From: Chitinophagaceae bacterium UBA4857
GTDB lineage: Bacteria; Bacteroidota; Bacteroidia; Chitinophagales; Chitinophagaceae
Assembly: GCA_002399735.1 (NCBI GenBank)
Contig: DHEF01000039.1
Coordinates: 77,952 to 92,550 of the forward strand
Length of the DNA stretch: 14,599 bases
Reading direction: 5' to 3'
In this document: piece by piece, positions 6,859-14,339 of the stretch
Numbering within the stretch: the first letter of the stretch is position 1
Layout: every line of letters starts with the position of its first letter
Notes under the pieces: model-generated
The model's input: the letters and a program-made list of their open reading frames with translations, nothing else
Told to the model about the DNA's origin: nothing
Database searches by the model: none
Translations under genes and position numbers: made by a program

Positions 6859-7262
6859 TTAACTTTTCTTCTCAGGAATATGTTTCAGTCCATATTTTTT
6901 CACCAATATTAAAAACAACCATCCTGCTAAGCAGCCTATTACACCATACCAAGCATCAATAGCATCGGGGGTGTTAAGCACAGGTATAAAAAATTGGTAC
7001 ACAAAATTAATAACTATAACACCAAAGGCTAATAATGTAATATGTTTTATACCCACACCCGTTAACAACCATATATAACCTATAATGGAAAGCAACAATA
7101 GCCTAAACGAAAACTTAGGTATATGCGTATAAAACTCATGGAAATTATTGTTTAAAAAATCCTGTGGTAATGCTTGCTTTTACGTACCTGCATTAATAGC
7201 AACGCAACACCAATACCTAAAAGGTAGGATATAGTTGCCCATAATTTTGGCGCATATTTCAT
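6859..7262 (-). pseudogene. Small integral membrane protein gene with an apparent frameshift
   Basis: Two minus-strand frames join into one plausible membrane protein. The first starts with ATG at 7260-7262, encodes MKYAPKLWATISYLLGIGVA and more, and stops at 7152-7154 after 36 residues, ending KSKHYHRIF. The second frame, open from 7179, continues with QDFLNNNFHEFYTHIPKF, three more hydrophobic segments and the ending KKYGLKHIPEKKS, and has no ATG before its membrane part (only TTG at 7096-7098). Removing one CA from TACCACAGG near 7165 gives KHYQDFLNNNF in a single frame of about 133 codons. The simplest reading is an inactivating two-base insertion or a sequencing error. Less likely is -1 slippage on the T6 run just before the TAA, or independent translation of the 3' part from TTG. 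The family is unnamed; the gene lies directly upstream of the two-TM hypothetical gene. Confidence 0.6.
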
Positions 7263-7607
7263 GCGGTTCGTCCTATACGTCAACTAAGTTCTATAAATAA
7301 ATATTGTCCGACTAAAGATATCTAAAACATCGCTATACAAAACCAGCCATTACACATATTGGTTATAATACTTTGGCTTATAACTGTTGATTAATGATAA
7401 TAAGCTGAATGGCTGCCGGACTGGCAGCAGTAGCTGCAATGCTGCGTTGGCCAATGTGTGTGGCAGTTACACTACTGCAGAAGGCGGGAACTGCAGCTGA
7501 ACACAGAAAGGTACGTTGACAGCCCCAATTTTTTTAATGTGTATTTTGTACATATTAATTTCTTATCTTTATTTCCTTAAAACGATTTCTTTTTAAAAAC
7601 GCTTGCT
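7263..7607. other. Intergenic region between divergent genes
   Basis: This 345-base gap separates the small membrane protein gene (-) from the amylase gene (+). It contains a repeat copy (7384-7420) and an unusually GC-rich, CTGC-laden stretch (about 7411-7495) whose minus-strand frame is open and ends at TAA but resembles no known protein. Close to the amylase, TTG at 7516-7518 and TATTTTG near 7542-7548 resemble the Bacteroidota promoter but with one base missing from the -7 element, so the amylase promoter remains uncertain. Confidence 0.4.
7384..7420 (-). repeat. Degenerate intergenic repeat, TAATCAAC-core family, copy 2
   Basis: On the minus strand this reads TCCGGCAGCC followed by ATTCAGCTTATTATC and ends in TTAATCAACAG. 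The block 7386-7420 matches 5628-5662 at 27 of 35 positions, and its TAATCAACAG end is identical to 5567-5576. It is therefore built of both sub-blocks of copy 1, in a different arrangement and on the opposite strand. Confidence 0.5.
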
Positions 7608-10600
7608 ATGAGAAAATTATTTGGTCCCCTTCGGACAATGCAGTACTGCCTGCTATTTGTATTTTCCTTTCTTTTTATTCATCCGGTATTTGCGCAGCAA
7701 AAAGTAAAAAAAGTAGTATTACAGGCTTTTTGGTGGGATTACTGGAATGCCAATTTTCCGGCATCCTGGGCAAATTATATTACCGAGATGGCTCCACGCT
7801 TAAAATCAATGGGTATTGATGCCGTGTGGATTCCGCCAAGCTATAAAAACGGTGGCGTAAACTCGGTTGGTTATTCGCCTTTTGACCATTATGACTTGGG
7901 CGACAAGTACCAAAAGCCCGATGACTACTGGACTACGGCCGGAAGGGCAACTACCACACGTGTTGGTACTAAAGATGAGTTGTTAAGAATGATTGCGGTG
8001 TTACACGCCAATGGCATTGAAGTAATACAGGATATAGTATTAAACCACGTGGACAATGCCGGATCGGGTACAGGTAATGGTGGTCAGGATACGGAAACAA
8101 CTTATTCAATGGTAACCAATAGCGGCTACAAAAATTTCAGGTATGTTAGTTATGCTACGCCTGTTACTGATGAGTCTGCTACTGATTATTGGAACAGGTC
8201 GGGAAGGTGGTCTAAAAATTACCAGAATTTTCATCCGCATAGTAATCATAACTCAGTTTCAGATGCTATGACAGAGCCATATTGGGGGCCGGACATTTGT
8301 TATGGGGCTGATTGTGTAGTAGGAAACTCGGGGCCCTATTTTATAAACAGTTCCTGTAGCGTTGTAGGCGGTTACGGGGTAAGTAGTAATGTAATAGGTT
8401 ATAACCCTGCACAAACAGGTAACTATATGCGTAATCAGTCACGTGATTGGATTATGTGGTTTAAAAAACAAACGGGTGTAGATGGTTTTAGATGGGATGC
8501 CGTAAAACATTTTGATGTACATACACAACAAGATTTGAGCCATAACCTTAAATATCTGTTGCCCGATTTTGCCAAAGGAGGAGATGAGATGCTGAACGTA
8601 GGTGAATATGTTGGTGGCAAAGCTGAGTTAGACAGGTACACCGATCATATTTTTCAGGCCAATGGAGGCAATAATTTTTCGATGGGAACTTTTGATTTTG
8701 GGCTAAGAGCTTATGATGGCGATGGAGCTATTAAATCAATGACGGATGCAGGCGGTTTTTATGATATGTGGAAACTGGCCGGTGCACAACAAAACTGGCG
8801 CTATACTGATCAGGGCGGCAAACGTATACACCGTACCATGCCGTTTGTAAATAACCACGATACTTACCGTCCCACTTTAGATGCAAATGGTAACATTACA
8901 GGATGGAATACAGGTAGTGAATTATCGCCACATATTGAACCGGGCAATATTCGTTTACCCTTGGCGTATGCTGTTATTATGAGTGTAGATGGTAACCCGC
9001 AATTATTTTTTGAAGACCTGTTTAATGTGTATAACACAGGAAAAAGATTTTCGCATTTACCAAATAGTAATGTTGACCTGCCTGTAAATAATGCCATCAA
9101 TAATATTATTTGGGCCCATCAGGTATTGGGCTTTAAAGAAGGGGATTTTAAAGTTAGATCGGCTGATGCATCAACGTTTTGGCCGAGTGGTAATAGTGCC
9201 AATGATTTATTAATAGTAGAACGTAGTGGCAAAGCATTAATTGGTATGAACGATCGTGGTGATGCAAGTGGCTGGCAGCAAGCCTGGGTGGATAGTGATT
9301 TTCCACCGGGTACTGTATTGAAAGATTATAGCGGTGCTAATGGTACGGCAACTTATACGGTTCCGGGTGATCGTCGGGTATTGGTAAACACACCGCCTGT
9401 TGTACCGGCAAGTAATTGGTACGGATACAGTATTTGGGCGCCGGTAGGTTTTGATGGGGCTACCTATACACCAACAAGAGCTACACAAACTACACAGGAG
9501 TGGGAAATGGCCAATGATTTGGGCGATAGTCATTGCGAATCTTTAGGATATGGAGGTGCTTTGCCTGCTAATAGTACTAACCAGCGAGTGGCAGGTAAAA
9601 TATTTGCTGCTGCCGGCAATGCAATTACTTATAAAATTTTTCCGGAAATTGATGGTGTAAATATTACCGGCATGTTGAGTGATTTGGATGGTAATATTGT
9701 TGCTACTGCAAGTGGTACAGCAACCGCTGGATCACCATTGACCATAACATACACTCCAACTTCGGATAAATGGATTGTGGTTAAAGTTAGACATACAAAT
9801 AATATACAGGCCGCACAAAAAGTATGGTGTAATGTGGCTTATACCGCACCACAAGTAGTAGATACCCGTGCTGCTGCTAATAGTTCAACATTAAAAGTTA
9901 GTATCTGGACAGGTAACGCGGGAACCACAAACGTAACTGATTGCCGCAATTGGGAAGAAGGTAAATTGCCCGATAGCTTAACCCATGTTATTATACCTGC
10001 TTACAGCTCGGTAATGCCGGTAATAAACGCACCATTAGCCTGTAAAAATTTAGTGTTGGAAAACGGAACTTCGTTAACAGTAAATAATGTATTATCTGTA
10101 ACCGGTAACATTACAAACAACGGTGCTATTATTAATGGTACCACAAAAATATCAATGGGTGGTAATGTTACGCAAACAATAACCGGTGTTACAAGTTTAC
10201 CGGTTATAGAAATAAACAACGTTAACGGTGTAACGCTTAATGATAATATCAGTATTAATAATGATTTGCAATTAACAATGGGCAACTTGTTAATTAATAA
10301 CAATAATATACAACTGGCAAACACCGCTACTATTACAGGAGGCAGCAGCGCCAGTTATATACAAACCGGTAACAATCCTTCGAACGGAGGTGTTATTTGC
10401 ACTGAGGTTGGTAGTGTAGAAAAATTATTTCCCATAGGTAATACAAATTATACACCATTAAAACTGGTTAATACCGGCACTGCTATGAACTTTTGTGTCC
10501 GCAATTTTGAGCAGGTTTTAATGCAGGGAACATTCGGTAGTACCAGAATTGGAGATGAGTACATTAATAAAACATGGGTTATTGACCCCGCTACTGCAAC

Positions 10601-11357
10601 AGGGGCTAATGTAACGGCTGCTTTCCAATGGAACAACACTAATCAATTATCCGGTTTTTCGCAAATGGGAGCTTACGTAGCTAAACATAAAGGCGATGCT
10701 GCACCTGAATGGACAGTGGTAGGAACAACGCTGGTCAATGGTACAAATCCATATACCGCCAGTATTACGGGCATTACCAATTTTTCAAAATTTGCAGTGT
10801 TAAGTGAACCCGGCCTATTACCTGTATCATGGGTGTCGTTTACCGCAACACCAACAAATAAAGGTACACAACTAAAATGGCAAACCGGTAGTGAACAAAA
10901 CAATAAAGGATTTGAAATATTGCGTAGTACCAATGGCCGTGATTATTCAATGGTACATTTTGAACCTGCCAGTATGTCTCAGCATTACAATTGGTTAGAT
11001 GTAACAAACGGGGACGGAAAAGTATTCTACAAACTTAAACAGATTGACAACGACGGTAAATACACCTACAGTAATGTTGTTGTGGTAGAAAGGGCAAATG
11101 AAAACAAAAGAAAAGTAATTGCCTATCCAAATCCGTTTACTAACGAGCTTAAATTAATTAGTAATATAGATATTAACGAGCCTGTTACCATTCATATATA
11201 CAATGCACAAGGAATGGCAATTGTTAATTACAGCGGCACTTTTATACAGGTAAGCAATAGCTTAACCACATGGTTTAAGGCACAAGCTTCCGGCTTGTAT
11301 CTATTGCAATTAAAAACAAACTCAGATAATCAAACCATTAAATTGTTGAAAAAATAA
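7608..11357 (+). CDS. Secreted GH13 alpha-amylase-family glycosidase with T9SS sorting tail
   Basis: A 1249-residue exported enzyme expected to hydrolyse alpha-1,4-glucan (starch or glycogen) outside the cell. The signal peptide is residues 1-29, with cleavage after VFA. The GH13 barrel runs from about 35 to 510 with all four conserved regions: DIVLNHV (142-148), GFRWDAVKH (293-301, nucleophile D297), VGEYVGG (331-337, acid/base E333) and FVNNHDT (413-419, H417 and D418). A domain-C-like beta region follows (about 515-595). After it come a beta-sandwich-like module (about 600-745), a repetitive beta-rich region opening WTGNAGTTNVTDCRNWEEG (767-785) and extending to about 1065, a fibronectin-like LPVSWVSFTA domain (1071-1160), and a type A T9SS sorting domain (AYPNPFTNEL at 1172-1181 to the C-terminal KLLKK). 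The protein is probably exported by Sec, then moved across the outer membrane by T9SS and released or anchored. No SusC/D or other glycan genes adjoin it. The next Met (residue 11) is an alternative start. Confidence 0.93.
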   Translation: MRKLFGPLRTMQYCLLFVFSFLFIHPVFAQQKVKKVVLQAFWWDYWNANFPASWANYITEMAPRLKSMGIDAVWIPPSYKNGGVNSVGYSPFDHYDLGDKYQKPDDYWTTAGRATTTRVGTKDELLRMIAVLHANGIEVIQDIVLNHVDNAGSGTGNGGQDTETTYSMVTNSGYKNFRYVSYATPVTDESATDYWNRSGRWSKNYQNFHPHSNHNSVSDAMTEPYWGPDICYGADCVVGNSGPYFINSSCSVVGGYGVSSNVIGYNPAQTGNYMRNQSRDWIMWFKKQTGVDGFRWDAVKHFDVHTQQDLSHNLKYLLPDFAKGGDEMLNVGEYVGGKAELDRYTDHIFQANGGNNFSMGTFDFGLRAYDGDGAIKSMTDAGGFYDMWKLAGAQQNWRYTDQGGKRIHRTMPFVNNHDTYRPTLDANGNITGWNTGSELSPHIEPGNIRLPLAYAVIMSVDGNPQLFFEDLFNVYNTGKRFSHLPNSNVDLPVNNAINNIIWAHQVLGFKEGDFKVRSADASTFWPSGNSANDLLIVERSGKALIGMNDRGDASGWQQAWVDSDFPPGTVLKDYSGANGTATYTVPGDRRVLVNTPPVVPASNWYGYSIWAPVGFDGATYTPTRATQTTQEWEMANDLGDSHCESLGYGGALPANSTNQRVAGKIFAAAGNAITYKIFPEIDGVNITGMLSDLDGNIVATASGTATAGSPLTITYTPTSDKWIVVKVRHTNNIQAAQKVWCNVAYTAPQVVDTRAAANSSTLKVSIWTGNAGTTNVTDCRNWEEGKLPDSLTHVIIPAYSSVMPVINAPLACKNLVLENGTSLTVNNVLSVTGNITNNGAIINGTTKISMGGNVTQTITGVTSLPVIEINNVNGVTLNDNISINNDLQLTMGNLLINNNNIQLANTATITGGSSASYIQTGNNPSNGGVICTEVGSVEKLFPIGNTNYTPLKLVNTGTAMNFCVRNFEQVLMQGTFGSTRIGDEYINKTWVIDPATATGANVTAAFQWNNTNQLSGFSQMGAYVAKHKGDAAPEWTVVGTTLVNGTNPYTASITGITNFSKFAVLSEPGLLPVSWVSFTATPTNKGTQLKWQTGSEQNNKGFEILRSTNGRDYSMVHFEPASMSQHYNWLDVTNGDGKVFYKLKQIDNDGKYTYSNVVVVERANENKRKVIAYPNPFTNELKLISNIDINEPVTIHIYNAQGMAIVNYSGTFIQVSNSLTTWFKAQASGLYLLQLKTNSDNQTIKLLKK

Positions 11358-11374
11358 GGTAACAGAGGTTGCGC

Positions 11375-11414
11375 AAATAACAAAGGGAACCGTTAACGGT
11401 TCCCTTTGTTATTT
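11375..11414. terminator. Perfect-palindrome terminator after the amylase gene
   Basis: An 18-bp stem without mismatch (11375-11392 with 11397-11414) closes a TTAA loop, making a 40-base palindrome with core AAAGGGAACCG/CGGTTCCCTTT. It lies 17 bases after the amylase stop. The stem ends in TTATTT, giving a modest T-tract on either strand, so it can act in both directions. Confidence 0.85.
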
Positions 11415-11460
11415 AAAGTTTATTACTAACACTTTTATTATTTTTTGGGGCTTTCATCAA

Positions 11461-11566
11461 TATATCACTAATCAACCACAGTCCGCTGCCCGCCTGCAAT
11501 GTACGCTTCGCTACCATTTACGTCTAAGCAGCGCAGCCCTTCATCTGTAGTAATACTAATCAACCA
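11461..11566 (+). repeat. Degenerate intergenic repeats, TAATCAAC-core family, copies 3 and 4
   Basis: The 12-mer ACTAATCAACCA occurs twice here, at 11467-11478 and 11555-11566, 88 bases apart. The second copy sits inside 11546-11564, which matches 5556-5574 at 17 of 19 positions. The minus strand is open from 11641 to a TAG at 11468-11470 (57 codons, no ATG) in the same frame as the LOG gene but after its TAA and a further TAG. That frame looks like a chance or decayed sequence. Confidence 0.5.
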
Positions 11567-11647
11567 TCGCAACTTCGTATCCCCAAATTTTATACAGTAA
11601 AAAATTAATGTTGTACTTGTTGCGCTACCAACAATAATTTTCTAAAA

Positions 11648-12379
11648 TTATCTTTTTTCAAAAAACATAAATCGACGTTTACGGGCCTTTACCTGATAGT
11701 TTGTTTTTACATAATGCCGTATATGATTCATAGCTTCGTCATAATCATCGGTTAATAATACCAGGTCCATATCTTCCGGCGAAATAGTGCCACGTTTGGC
11801 CATATCTTCCATGGTATCCCATAGCTCTTTGTAAAACTCTTTGCCAAATAACACAATAGGAAACTGTGTAATGGTTTTGGTTTGTACCAGTGTAAGCGTT
11901 TCAAAAAACTCATCCATGGTACCAAAACCACCGGGCATAATAATAAATGCGTAAGAATATTTTACCAGCAATACTTTGCGTACAAAAAAATGTTCAAAGG
12001 TGATGGATTTATGTATGTATGGATTTTCATGTTGCTCAAACGGCAGTAAAATATTACAACCAACTGACTGGCCACCGTTTTCGTAAGCACCACGGTTAGC
12101 GGCTTCCATAATACCGGGGCCGCCACCAGTTAATGTGGTAAAACCCATTTGGGCAATACGTTTACCAAACTCTACAGCTTGCTGATAATAGGGATGATCT
12201 TCTTTAAACCTTGCCGAACCAAAAACGGTGATACAGGGGCCCACAAAATGCAGGGTTCTAAATCCTTTTATAAATTGTTTAAACACACGGAATGCAAAAC
12301 TTAACTCGTAACCACGACTTTTGGGACCATCTAAATACACATGTTCTTTTGCAGGAATTATCCTTTCGTTTTCTTGCAT
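11648..12379 (-). CDS. LOG family (TIGR00730-type) nucleoside 5'-monophosphate phosphoribohydrolase
   Basis: 243 residues, Rossmann-like LOG fold. The two family signatures are present: GGGPGIMEA at 85-93 and MPGGFGTMDE at 148-157, the PGGxGTxxE motif that carries the catalytic acidic residue and binds phosphate. Proteins of this family split cytokinin riboside or other nucleoside monophosphates into base and ribose 5-phosphate; older databases call them lysine decarboxylases, which is wrong for this motif. The N-terminal 45 residues before the fold (including a basic stretch) and the basic C-terminal end KARKRRFMFFEKR make it longer than the smallest plant-type LOG proteins, like many bacterial members. 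The natural substrate in Bacteroidota is not established. The gene stands alone and is divergent from the exonuclease gene; no clear promoter match was found upstream. Confidence 0.87.
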   Translation of the reverse strand: MQENERIIPAKEHVYLDGPKSRGYELSFAFRVFKQFIKGFRTLHFVGPCITVFGSARFKEDHPYYQQAVEFGKRIAQMGFTTLTGGGPGIMEAANRGAYENGGQSVGCNILLPFEQHENPYIHKSITFEHFFVRKVLLVKYSYAFIIMPGGFGTMDEFFETLTLVQTKTITQFPIVLFGKEFYKELWDTMEDMAKRGTISPEDMDLVLLTDDYDEAMNHIRHYVKTNYQVKARKRRFMFFEKR

Positions 12380-12529
12380 AGTAATATTTTAGTAAACGAT
12401 AAAAATATAACATTTAGATACAAAACCATAGCAATAAGCTATTTTCTTTACCTGTGTGGAATTATTTACAATGGTATTAACCTTTATTAAAAACTATAAT
12501 ATACAACAACACATTTTAGTAAAATTTGG

Positions 12530-12561
12530 TTTGACGGCAATTAAATTATCCTGTATTTTTA
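12530..12561 (+). promoter_or_regulatory. Predicted promoter of the exonuclease III operon
   Basis: TTTG at 12530-12533 and TATTTTTA at 12554-12561 are separated by 20 bases. The -7 element differs from TAnnTTTG only in its last base. It ends 16 bases before the xth ATG, giving a very short leader. Confidence 0.5.
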
Positions 12562-12577
12562 AGGCCAAACTTTTGTT

Positions 12578-13342
12578 ATGCGTATTATAAGTTATAATGT
12601 TAATGGCATACGTGCTGCTATTAAAAAAGGTTTTATTGACTGGTTAAAAACCAACCCGGCCGATGTTATTTGTGTGCAGGAAACCAAGGCCAATCAACAG
12701 GATGTTGATGTGACGGAAATTGCAACTTTAGGTTATGAAAGTTATTGGTACAGCGCACAGAAAAAAGGATATAGTGGTGTAGCTGTATTTACTAAAATTA
12801 AACCGGACAATGTACAATTTGGTACCGGCCATAAAGTAAGTGATGATGAAGGACGAGTGATACAACTTGATTTTGGTGATATACGTGTAATTAATGCTTA
12901 CTTCCCAAGCGGTACATCGGGTGATGAAAGACAAACATTTAAATACGAATGGTTAGCAGAATTTAACAACTATTTGAAAAAACTACAAAAAAAACATCCT
13001 AAGATTATTTTGTGTGGCGATTACAATATTGCCCATAACGAAATTGATATTCATGACCCGAAAGGCAATAAAAAATCATCCGGTTTTTTACCGGAGGAAA
13101 GAACTTGGATGACCGACTTTTTAGGCGGTGGATGGATTGATACTTTCAGAACTTTTCACCAGGAGCCGCACCGTTATAGCTGGTGGAGCCAACGTTTTCC
13201 ATCGGTAAGGTTAAATAATAAAGGTTGGCGTATTGATTATATTACGGTTACCGAACCTTTGCGGAACCGGCTAAAAGATGCCGAGATTTATCCGGATGTA
13301 AAACACTCCGACCATTGCCCGGTATATTTGGAACTGAATTAA
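12578..13342 (+). CDS. xth: Exodeoxyribonuclease III (AP endonuclease, ExoA/Xth)
   Basis: 254 residues, full-length endonuclease/exonuclease/phosphatase fold, cytoplasmic. The enzyme cuts 5' of abasic sites and removes 3'-blocking groups and nucleotides during base excision repair. Active-site residues are visible: N7 in ISYNVNGIRAA, metal-binding E35 in VCVQETKA, Y108 in NAYFPSG, D148 and N150 in LCGDYNIAHN, and the terminal D245-H246 pair in KHSDHCP. The WWSQRFPSVRLNNKGWRIDY segment (202-221) is the usual ExoIII stretch ahead of the last strand. The ATG at 12578 gives the standard MRIISYNVNG start and follows a promoter match. DUF4286 follows after 20 bases and is probably co-transcribed. 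Confidence 0.95.
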   Translation: MRIISYNVNGIRAAIKKGFIDWLKTNPADVICVQETKANQQDVDVTEIATLGYESYWYSAQKKGYSGVAVFTKIKPDNVQFGTGHKVSDDEGRVIQLDFGDIRVINAYFPSGTSGDERQTFKYEWLAEFNNYLKKLQKKHPKIILCGDYNIAHNEIDIHDPKGNKKSSGFLPEERTWMTDFLGGGWIDTFRTFHQEPHRYSWWSQRFPSVRLNNKGWRIDYITVTEPLRNRLKDAEIYPDVKHSDHCPVYLELN

Positions 13343-13362
13343 ACCAAGCGAGAATAAAAAAT

Positions 13363-13668
13363 ATGATTGTATACAACGTAACTTCTAAGGTAGATTACAG
13401 CATTGCAGTACTATGGCTAAACTGGATGAAACAGGAGCATATACCCGAGGTAATTGCTACCGGCTGTTTTACACATGCTACTATTTTGCACATGATAGAA
13501 ACGGACGAAACCGATGGTATTACTTATGCCATACAATATCATGCAGAAAGTAAGGCATTGTACAACCGTTATATTAAAGAGTTTGCCGAGGAGTTTAGCC
13601 ATAAGGCTACTTCTAAATGGGGTAATAAATACATTGCATTCAGATCGGTTTTACAAATTGTGAATTGA
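13363..13668 (+). CDS. DUF4286 family protein
   Basis: A 101-residue soluble protein of unknown function, recognised from the family pattern: MIVYNVTSKVDYSIAVLWLN at the start, WMKQEHIPEVIATGCF (21-36), ITYAIQYHAES (53-63) and KYIAFRSVLQI near the end (89-99). The alternating strand-helix pattern suggests a small alpha/beta fold with no membrane segment. An open extension reaches back to 13315 inside the exonuclease gene, but the ATG at 13363 matches the usual N-terminus and avoids a 28-base overlap. It lies 20 bases after xth and probably shares its promoter. A role beside DNA repair is only suggested by position. It shows no catalytic motif that could be named. Confidence 0.8.
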   Translation: MIVYNVTSKVDYSIAVLWLNWMKQEHIPEVIATGCFTHATILHMIETDETDGITYAIQYHAESKALYNRYIKEFAEEFSHKATSKWGNKYIAFRSVLQIVN

Positions 13669-13726
13669 TTGTGCATAATAATATAATTTATTTTTTTATG
13701 TCAGTTACTGCCTTATATTCCGCTGG

Positions 13727-13784
13727 AATGCTTGCCTGTGGCTTATTTCAGGCCAATAGCCGTGAAATGCAATGCTGGCAAGGG
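13727..13784. other. Structured intergenic element after the DUF4286 gene
   Basis: A nested fold can be drawn: outer CTTGCC (13731-13736) with GGCAAG (13777-13782), and inner ATTTCAGGC (13745-13753) with GCC-g-TGAAAT (13759-13768) around a CAATA loop. Four bases beyond the outer stem (GGTTTT) give only a poor T-run. The 13-mer AATGCTTGCCTGT at 13727-13739 recurs exactly at 13841-13853. It could be the terminator of the xth operon, a repeat, or part of a small RNA upstream of HU. Confidence 0.4.
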
Positions 13785-13899
13785 TTTTAACGATTGGATA
13801 GAAAATTTACGTAGGATTATTTTGTACTGTGTTTTGATCTAATGCTTGCCTGTTAAGGTTTTGAAGGCTTTGTTAAATAAATAATTGTGTGATAATTTT

Positions 13900-13929
13900 T
13901 TTGTTGCAATTAAAAACCTTCTAATTTTG
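13900..13929 (+). promoter_or_regulatory. Predicted promoter of the HU gene
   Basis: TTTG at 13900-13903 and a full-consensus TAATTTTG at 13922-13929 are separated by 18 bases. It is the best promoter match in the window, in keeping with an abundant nucleoid protein. The -7 box ends 32 bases before the ATG, leaving an AT-rich leader. Confidence 0.75.
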
Positions 13930-13961
13930 TTTTTGTTACTAAAACATAAAACAATAATATC

Positions 13962-14231
13962 ATGAACAAAGCTGATTTGATCGCTAAACTTGCTGATGAT
14001 GCAGGTATCACAAAAACGCAAGCTAACGCAACTTTAGATTCTTTTGTTGAAGCAGTTACTAAAACATTGAAAGGTGGTGGTAAAGTTACTTTAGTAGGTT
14101 TTGGTACTTTCTCAGTATCTAAAAGAGCTGCCCGTAACGGTCGTAATCCTCAAACCGGTGCTGTTATCAAAATCAAAGCTCGTAAAGTTGCTAAATTTAA
14201 AGCAGGTAAAGAGTTGTCTGCAAAAATCTAA
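13962..14231 (+). CDS. HU family DNA-binding protein
   Basis: An 89-residue nucleoid-associated protein that bends and wraps DNA as a dimer with little sequence preference. The N-terminal helices (MNKADLIAKLADDAGITKTQ) form the dimer core. GFGTF (46-50) and the DNA-binding arm RNGRNPQTG (58-66, with the intercalating proline P63) are the family hallmarks, followed by the basic KIKARKVAKFKAGKELSAKI end. The length is standard for HU/IHF. There are no sequence features that would favour IHF over HU, and Bacteroidota usually carry several paralogues, so no specific symbol is given. Strong promoter upstream, strong terminator downstream: a single-gene unit. Confidence 0.95.
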   Translation: MNKADLIAKLADDAGITKTQANATLDSFVEAVTKTLKGGGKVTLVGFGTFSVSKRAARNGRNPQTGAVIKIKARKVAKFKAGKELSAKI

Positions 14232-14250
14232 CTTTTGTCAGTTTTTTCAT

Positions 14251-14285
14251 AAAAGCCCCATTACTATTGGTATTGGGGCTTTTTT
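14251..14285 (+). terminator. Intrinsic terminator of the HU gene
   Basis: AAAAGCCCCA (14251-14260) pairs with TGGGGCTTTT (14274-14283), with a further TAC/GTA pairing inside the loop, and the stem runs into six T (14280-14285). It begins 19 bases after the HU stop codon. Confidence 0.92.
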
Positions 14286-14306
14286 AAATTAAAAAATGTA
14301 CATTTG
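14273..14306 (+). promoter_or_regulatory. Predicted promoter of the bTHX gene
   Basis: TACATTTG at 14299-14306 is a full TAnnTTTG match, and TTG at 14273-14275 lies 23 bases upstream, at the upper end of the accepted range. That -33 element falls in the right arm of the HU terminator, so the two signals overlap. The -7 box ends 33 bases before the bTHX ATG. Confidence 0.55.
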
Positions 14307-14339
14307 CAGCATATTCTTGATTATTAATTAAAAGTATTT

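Noticed and set aside
8435..10933. Several minus-strand frames of 60-110 codons opposite the amylase gene
   Set aside because: They are antisense shadows of a gene with clear catalytic motifs and have no start signals or family resemblance.
11648..12379. Lysine decarboxylase
   Set aside because: The name is a legacy annotation for proteins with PGGxGTxxE; the motif belongs to LOG phosphoribohydrolases.
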